Of a stretch of DNA of 64,000 bases, positions 57,908 through 64,000 are shown piece by piece. The position numbers and the translations under genes are program-made. Location: positions 248,001-312,000 of the forward strand of contig VNKQ01000004.1 of NCBI GenBank assembly GCA_016508695.1, read 5' to 3'. Numbering within the stretch: the stretch's first letter is position 1; every line of letters begins with the position of its first letter. A model generated the notes under the pieces. It was given only the letters and a program-made list of their open reading frames with translations. It was not told where the DNA came from and did not search any database. Source of the DNA: Hyphodiscus hymeniophilus. Lineage: Eukaryota > Ascomycota > Leotiomycetes > Helotiales > Hyphodiscaceae.

Positions 57908-59975
57908 ATGCTTCGCCAACTCGCCCCATCCGCCTTATCGCCCCACCGTCTCCAGCTCTCCACAGGAACAGCACTCAGAGCGTACGCCACGGCCAATATC
58001 AAAAGTATGACTGACCCCAAAGTTCTCATCTATCTGATGAGGAGGGATCTTCGTGTCTCGGACAACCCCGTTCTTCATTCACTCACCACCAATAAGGATC
58101 ATGGCTTCACCCATCTTCTACCAATTTATGTCTTGGCCGCCCAGCAACTCGAGGTCTCCGGCTTTATTGAGGGTGATGCGAAGTGTCCGTATCCCGAAGC
58201 AAGAACCCAGGTAGGCGGATTTTGGCGTTGCGGTCCACACCGCCTAAAGTTCACGTCGGAGAGCTTATGGGATTTGAAGGAGAGCCTGGAGAAGCTGGGA
58301 AGTGGACTGTGTATTCGGGTTGGTATGGTGGGGGAGGTGATCAGCCAAATTCTAGAAGCAGGGAATATCAATGCGGTATGGCTGACTGGCGAAGAAGGGG
58401 TTGAAGAGGCCAGAGAGGAGAGGGAAATCAGGCGCGCTTGCAAGAATAATGGTGTCGATTTCAAGCTCTGGGTGGACGAGAAGTATCTTATCGATGAGTG
58501 AGACTACCCCGTGATAGCCAACTCTCAAAACCAAACGGTCACTGATACACAACAGTCGCGATGGTCTCGTTCCTACAGACCCTCAAGAGCTTCCTGACAT
58601 CTACACAACATACCGCAAGTCTGTAGAACCGCTGCGAGAGCAGCCACGAGCCGTTCTTGCTACACCAGAACCCAATTCGCTCCCACCATTCCCCTCGTCC
58701 ATCCCACCACAACCTGGACCATTCACGATCCCCCAGTCTCTTCCAGAACTCCAGGCCGCTCTCATGAAACCTCTCAACAACGAACCCCTATGTCGAGCTC
58801 CCCCAGTCATGCCACCCAACGCCAAATCCGCTCATCCTTTCCTCGGCGGTGAAACATATGCTCAAAAGCGTCTTGGCCATCTTTTATCCTCCGGTTCCAT
58901 GACAAATTATCTAAATACTCGCAACGGTCTTCTAGGCCCCGACTTCAGCTCCAAACTCTCAGCATACCTAGCACTAGGTTGCATCACCGCGCGACAAATC
59001 CACGCCCAAATGAGCGCATTCGAGGATGGCACGAACGACAGCTGGACTGGCGTTTCCGGGTACGGCAAAGGCGAGAATCCAGGAACGAGTCATATGCGCT
59101 TCGAACTCTTGTGGAGAGACTACATGCGACTTTGCACCAGGAAGTTCGGGCCGAAATTATTCAGCTTAGAGGGGTTCAAGGCAGGAGAGCAAGTTGGAGG
59201 CCGCTGGGCACACCCTTCTCGGCCACGCCCAGGCCAGAGTGGCGCTGAAGTCAAAGAAATGCTCGAGCGATTCATGAACGGTACCACTGGCATGGGTCTC
59301 ATTGACGCTTCCTTGAGAGAGACCTATCTCACAGGCTACACATCCAACCGGGCACGGCAGAACGTCGCCTCGTTCCTAGCAAAGCACCTCTCCATCGACT
59401 GGCGTCTAGGAGCCGAATGGTACGAATGTCTCCTCGTCGACTACGACCTCTCTTCCAATTGGGGGAATTGGCAATACGTTGCGGGAGTGGGAAATGATCC
59501 CAGAGGGCAGGCACGGATATTCAATCCTGTCAAGCAGGCTTTCGACTACGATCCCAATGCGGAGTATGTCAAAACCTGGGTACCGGAGACCAGAGAATTG
59601 ACTGACCCGGGAGAATGCTTCCAAGCCTGGACTGTTGGAGAGGAGAAGCGGAGACAAGTTGGTTTGAACGGCCTGGAGTGGGTTGAGCGACCATTAAAGA
59701 GGATTGAGTTCACAGTTGGGCGCGGAAAGGGGAATGGTCGAGGAAGAGGCAGTGGAGGGAGAGGCGAGAGTGGAGATAAATCCAGAGATGGTCGGCGAGG
59801 ATATCAAGCGCAGCCAGGAACCGGTCAGAATCCCCGATACGGCGGACGCGGATATGGGAGCTCGCGTGGGTATTTCCGCGGCGGTCAGCGGGGAAGAGGA
59901 GATGGACGAGATGCGAGAATGGGAATGATGGATCGAGATCGAGCGTCCAACCCCGAGCAGCAGCAGGAAGTCTAG
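57908..59975 (+). CDS. Cryptochrome DASH (photolyase/cryptochrome family)
   Basis: Two exons, 57908-58497 and 58556-59975 (58 bp intron), encode 669 aa. Cry-DASH proteins bind FAD and an antenna folate, repair UV dimers mainly in single-stranded DNA and may sense blue light. The photolyase N-terminal domain starts at KVLIYLMRRDLRVSDNPVLH. The FAD domain shows GGETYAQKRLGHLL, SAYLALGCITARQIHAQM, HMRFELLWRDYMRLCTRKFG, YTSNRARQNVASFLAKHLSI, DWRLGAEWYECLLVDYDLSS and NWGNWQYVAGVGNDPR, with RIFNPVKQAFDYDPNAEYV at its end. After about residue 575 a 90-residue Gly/Arg tail with GRG, GGR and RGG repeats follows, typical of RNA or single-strand DNA binding. The first 33 residues (MLRQLAPSALSPHRLQL and on, then MTDPK) resemble a mitochondrial presequence; a start at Met34 is possible. 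Confidence 0.94.
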
Positions 59976-60380
59976 GACCCAGCTATGAGAGAAACGTAGC
60001 ACAAACAGCAGTGGTTAATGAGCAGCGGTGTATCACTGGGACGGCGGGATGCGATAGGGGCTTTTGGCGTATCCTTATCCCCTGGCGTTTGAACGCTTCA
60101 ATGCAGAGATGTTCTTCTGCATATAGGATTGTCCGCAGGAGAATGCCAGGAGTATGTTACTGCTTCTGCGCAGAGGTGTGTGCAACGCTCTACCCTCTAG
60201 GATTCGTAGTCGTCCAGCTCCAACAAAGACAGCCTTACGCCACATCTTCATCAACTTGAAGCTTCGTCCCGCATCTCAAAGAGAGCCCTCACCCCAAGAG
60301 CTTGCATTTTTGGGCGTCATATAAATGAAAATTTTCGGAAAGACAGAACTCCCCTGCAATGGGTCTCTCACCGCTGCAAC
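59976..60380. other. Downstream flank of the cryptochrome gene
   Basis: 3' flank. No gene or repeat supported. Confidence 0.4.
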
Positions 60381-60425
60381 ACTCCCCTTCCAAGCACTCC
60401 CCTTCCAAGTACTCCCCTTCCAAGT
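60381..60425 (+). repeat. 15-bp tandem repeat, three copies
   Basis: The unit ACTCCCCTTCCAAGY occurs three times head to tail (C in the first copy, T in the next two), followed by a degenerate fourth start. It is intergenic and near other C/T-rich sequence. Confidence 0.85.
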
Positions 60426-60652
60426 TCTTCTCTTCAATCTCTTACCATCCACCTAACCTCGAGGCGGCATGCCTTATATCATTCATTACAATACATCATC
60501 ATGTCAGCAAAACGCTCTCAAACTCAAGACCTTTCTTTACTTTTCCCCTCTCCCTTTCCCCCAAGCCACGAGTCCAATCCGTGAATGAAATCCTTGATTC
60601 CTTGCTTCCTTGCACTTATCGGGGTCTGCGCTTTTTGCACGATTCAACTTGT

Positions 60653-60682
60653 CTTCTGCTTCTGCTTCTACTTCTGCTTCTG
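60653..60682 (+). repeat. (CTTCTG)n short repeat
   Basis: Five hexamers in a row, four CTTCTG and one CTTCTA. Overlapping ORFs show Leu runs or Glu/Ala runs that are simply this repeat translated. Confidence 0.8.
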
Positions 60683-63654
60683 CTTGATTTTGAGATGCAC
60701 GATAAGTAGCTAGCAGTCCCGGCTCAAGGGACACGATGACTCTCTCAATCGAATCAGAAGCGTCACGTATGTATGTATTTCCCCCCCCCCAAGTTTCGAA
60801 ATCGTGAGATCCAAAATTCGAACTCAGGACTCGGATTAACAATCCCCCATCCACATCTAGAGAAAATGCGTACTGGGAAACTCAAAGCTCGGAGCTGCAT
60901 CACTCGGATCTCTAAATGCAAGCTTGAAGCTTCTATCGGAAGTTCAATATCCTGTCTTCACGGGTCTTCTTCAACACAACACACGCCGTGAATGACTGGT
61001 ACAGTAGCCGACGAACCAGCAAACCACCTCGTATACCATCCCTCTGCAACTCTGAATTCGGTTCCCGCACAACAGCCTATGATATCGATATTGCAAAACT
61101 ATTCCATCTCGTCCTAACTGTATGTCGAATCGTGAAAACCTCCAGGATCTATGTCTGACTCCGAGATCTATTCGCGCGATGAATCGTTCAGCTTCTGCGT
61201 ATCCCGTGTTCTCGATCCTGTGTTTCGAGTTTCGGTTCTCACGTATCGATGTATTCGTCGAGACTCGAAATGAAGGGTATTCTGAAAGGGTATAATCGCG
61301 CGGTGCCGGTGTGATCATCGACGTACCGTACTTTTCAACCTGTTACCTATTCTTTCTCGAGTGTTATACTAGGCGTGGGGTACTTGAAAGATGTTGGGGA
61401 TTTCGAATCAGCATATTCGATATATAGAATATAGATACCACAAGACGAGCCCCTTTGCGTATTTTGCGTATTTTGCGTCCTTAGTAGTCGACTCTCTCCT
61501 TAGGATTCGGAAACTTCCACAGCGTGGTTTGGAAGGCCTCGATCGATTAGGTAGGTGATTAGGTAGGTACCGCACACAGAGTCGGAAGGGGGAAATATAA
61601 CTCGGCGAGTTGCATTGGAAGCTGATAGATAGAAGGTAGGACGTACCGTCTGCGAATCCGATGGATGAACTTGGACGTCTGTCAGCTGTCTTCGCACGCA
61701 AATGACGAAACGAAAGCTCTTCCTCTCCTGCGTCCGCTTACCCGCTCCAGCTCGCTCCATCGTCGTATGGTATCTCCCTTTTTCGGACTTTCCACGCATA
61801 TGACTCAGCCCTGTGTGGTCTTTGATTCTGTACTCTTCAGCTTGAGCGTGTCTGCGAGGAAGATGAGGTCTGCTTTTTCGAGGGTGGTTTGTCCTTCTTG
61901 AGTCTTGACGCGGCACTGAACGCTCGTTTGTGAGCAGGGTTTAGCCTTTCCTTCTTCTTTTTCTTTATAATCGTGTCAGGTTCGTGCTGGTACATTGGAG
62001 GTGGAAAATAAGACGCGGCGCCCTTTCTGTTGATGTCGAGACTTAAAGCATCTGGGATGTTTGTTTCCGGCTTGAATCTCTGTGTGTTCTATTGGCTGTT
62101 GCAGGTTAGCTGAGAAACATGTTGACTTGCTTTGAATTGGGTTGCTTTGAGAGACAAGTAAGCTTTGGCGTCATGACTGACGCAGTAATGCTCAATTTAA
62201 AGCCAAGTCTGTGGCTAAGAAGAATTAGATTAAGGGGTTGTTTGGAAAGATACATGACCACTTGATCTACTTGCCTTTGTAGCGATGACGTGCTGGAAAT
62301 TTGAAGAATGGGCTTATAGTTGGTATAAGGTCGATTTTGAAGTAATTGGAGTATTGTAGGTTTTCAAAGATCAAATGGAGAAATGAGTCGAAATTGAAGA
62401 TAGGAAATAGCGAGATAGACAATAACAGAATTCTTCAATAAGCTTTACCGGGTAAAAAAGAATAGAGCTAAGACTTCTGTTTTAGTTGCAGCTTATCTTA
62501 AAAGAATAACAAAAAAAATCAGGTTGCTCTGGTCAAGCGGTGTTAATTAGAAAGGATATCTGGCTTACCGATTAGGCGCGAAGCCAACTTAAATTTACCA
62601 AATGCCAAATTGCCTGGAGCCCACGGGCGTTACATAGCGGGTAATTAGTCCGCTATTGCAATTGTGTGCATATGCAGGACTTTCCCACAATTGCCCTTAC
62701 CCAAGGGGCGCCATCGAACGAGTCTCTAGTTTAGGTTAGCCGTGTCCAAATTCGTAGCAAGTTCTGCCCGCAGCTTTACTCGCCTCCGAAGAGACATCCG
62801 AAGATAAAGAGTGCGTCACCCAATTTGACCGGACAACGCCGAATGAACGGCGAGGTCTTAAACCAAGCAGAAGCTTGACATGGGTTCAGCCTGCGTAGCT
62901 GGATTGTGAGACCGACATCTGGCCTGCAAGAAAAGGCGGCCTTGCGGGCTAGAATTGGAAACACTGCCTTAAGGTTTGGTAACTATGAGCTTGTTAGCAA
63001 AGTGCAAGGGTTAAGCAACAGAATTGCACCGCTCGACCAGAGCATGTTTGTGAAAAGTTAATTGGCTTTCACGTATCCACAATGATATAGGTAGTATCTT
63101 TAAGCCGAAGTAAGGCTGGTAATGCCGCGTTTAGAGGCGCGAAAGTGAAGTTGTTGACATTGAGATTAAGCGAGCCGATCCAGAAACAATAGCGGAGCAA
63201 CCCCAGAACGACAATCGCTATTACCCAAATGTATACTGCCAGTTGTCTATTAAGTTGTAAAGATGATATCCTAAATGCTGAAGCAGTTTCGAAGACTAAA
63301 AGGACCGAGAAGAGCATCTAGATGGATTAGTAGAAGGTGAGGCCCAACGCAGGTAATATCACGTGATAACTAACTGGAACGAAACTCGCTGCTGAATATA
63401 ACTCAAGAGCCACAGTCGAGAACCCGGACAATTTAATTAACGACCTTTCTGAGCTCGAAAGACTACGAGAAATGTCCTTCCCAAGTTACGATTTCTCACG
63501 TGGTAGGATGCGACTCCTGTTTCAAAAATGTGTCACCCGCAGGTCCTTTTTTGCGAACTCAACTCGGAACAACGGATCCCATGAACAAACACAACCAGAT
63601 TTAATATAGCATTAAACTTTATTCATCTTTATCAAATTGTTTATTCAAATCACA
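60683..63654. other. Three-kilobase gene-poor, partly AT-rich stretch
   Basis: A C10 run sits at 60781-60790. A small TTTGCGTAT triplication lies at about 61454-61478. Minus-strand frames near 61800-62000 (one starting MYQHEPDTIIKKKKKERL, 52 aa) are basic and unrecognised. ORFs at 62776-62964 and 63069-63317 (minus; the latter with two hydrophobic stretches) have no known relatives that I can name. The last 300 bases are AT-rich and serve the downstream gene. Confidence 0.35.
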
Positions 63655-64000
63655 ATGGAATCCTTTCCTTCCTTTCATGACCCCGCCAAGTTCCCCGCGT
63701 TTTCAACCATTCCTCTCGCAAATTCAAATCCAGATGCCACGATCGAGCCCTCACATGACAATACCTTTGAGTATTACATTTTCAACTCCAAGTATAAACA
63801 CCCTGATACTGACTCTGAGAGTAGTTCATCCTCGCTATACTACCTCATTGGCACGATCTCGGAAAACATGACGTTGGGAGCGAACCCAACATTCATCTGC
63901 AAAGATCGTGATACGGTGCCTTTCGCGGTCATGATCAAGCTAGATGAGTCCTCAAAAGGAGGCTTTGAGGTGAAAGCATACAAAAAGGGTCATACGATAG
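63655..64000 (+). CDS. Unknown protein, 5' part (partial)
   Basis: From the ATG at 63655 (context CACAATGG) a frame stays open to the window edge, 115 codons. It begins MESFPSFHDPAKFPAF, has an acidic Ser-rich stretch (HPDTDSESSSSSLYYLIG) and ends in VMIKLDESSKGGFEVKAYKK before the edge. No signal peptide or TM helix is visible. I do not recognise the family. The even codon use and a long open frame in an otherwise stop-rich AT-rich region support a real gene that continues outside the window. Confidence 0.6.
   Translation, partial: MESFPSFHDPAKFPAFSTIPLANSNPDATIEPSHDNTFEYYIFNSKYKHPDTDSESSSSSLYYLIGTISENMTLGANPTFICKDRDTVPFAVMIKLDESSKGGFEVKAYKKGHTI

Noticed and set aside
60359..60709. A 116-aa ORF with SPSK repeats
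   Set aside because: The SPSK repeats come from the 15-bp tandem repeat and the Leu run from the CTTCTG repeat; no other coding signal.
1..64000. Biosynthetic gene cluster
   Set aside because: An O-methyltransferase, a Zn2Cys6 regulator, GNATs and an SDR relic occur, but there is no PKS, NRPS, terpene cyclase or other core enzyme, and they are spread over 30 kb among housekeeping genes.
1..64000. CRISPR arrays, bacterial operons, intact transposons
   Set aside because: The gene structure is eukaryotic; I found no regularly spaced direct repeats with spacers and no intact transposase, integrase or reverse transcriptase.

Overview
The window is nuclear DNA of a filamentous ascomycete (Pezizomycotina). 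The evidence is the gene structure (GT-AG introns of about 46-160 bp, mostly 46-60), an AreA/NIT2-type nitrogen regulator ending in the conserved WEWLTMSL, a HET-domain gene, a Zn(II)2Cys6 regulator, the DASH kinetochore subunit Hsk3, a tRNA-Leu with a short intron, and no operon-like packing. A leotiomycete would fit, but that is a weak inference.

Left third (1-24 kb): the first exon of a SUR7/PalI-type membrane protein (minus strand, cut by the edge); a secreted protein with two cupredoxin domains and a ferritin-like domain; a HET-domain protein; choline kinase; a small cysteine-rich secreted protein; a decayed CCHC zinc-knuckle gene; glutamate decarboxylase; a secreted two-FAS1-domain protein with a histidine-rich linker; a GNAT acetyltransferase; a mitochondrial-looking hotdog thioesterase; and a class I O-methyltransferase.

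Middle (24-46 kb): a Zn2Cys6 regulator that looks shortened internally; the three-exon gene for Hsk3 (98 aa), which no single ORF reveals; then the AreA gene at 30.7-33.9 kb. Upstream of AreA lie about 11 kb in which I find no convincing intact gene. That stretch holds a GATA-rich degenerate repeat block and a coding-like fragment without an intact frame. It ends at the ribosomal protein S30 gene, which has three coding exons and a probable 5'UTR intron.

Right part (46-64 kb): a secreted CREG-like FMN-binding-fold protein; a short-chain dehydrogenase pseudogene; a second GNAT enzyme; a methyltransferase-like protein; tRNA-Leu(AAG); a six-TM membrane protein whose only intron is best read as GC-AG; a DASH-type cryptochrome with an RGG-rich tail; about 3.7 kb of low-complexity or AT-rich DNA; and the 5' part of an unknown gene running off the right edge.

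The genes do not form one pathway. They are ordinary housekeeping genes (choline kinase, GAD, S30, Hsk3, AreA, tRNA) mixed with accessory secreted proteins, incompatibility-type genes and gene relics. Exon borders were chosen by splice consensus, reading-frame continuity and family motifs; each joined coding length was checked to be a multiple of three.
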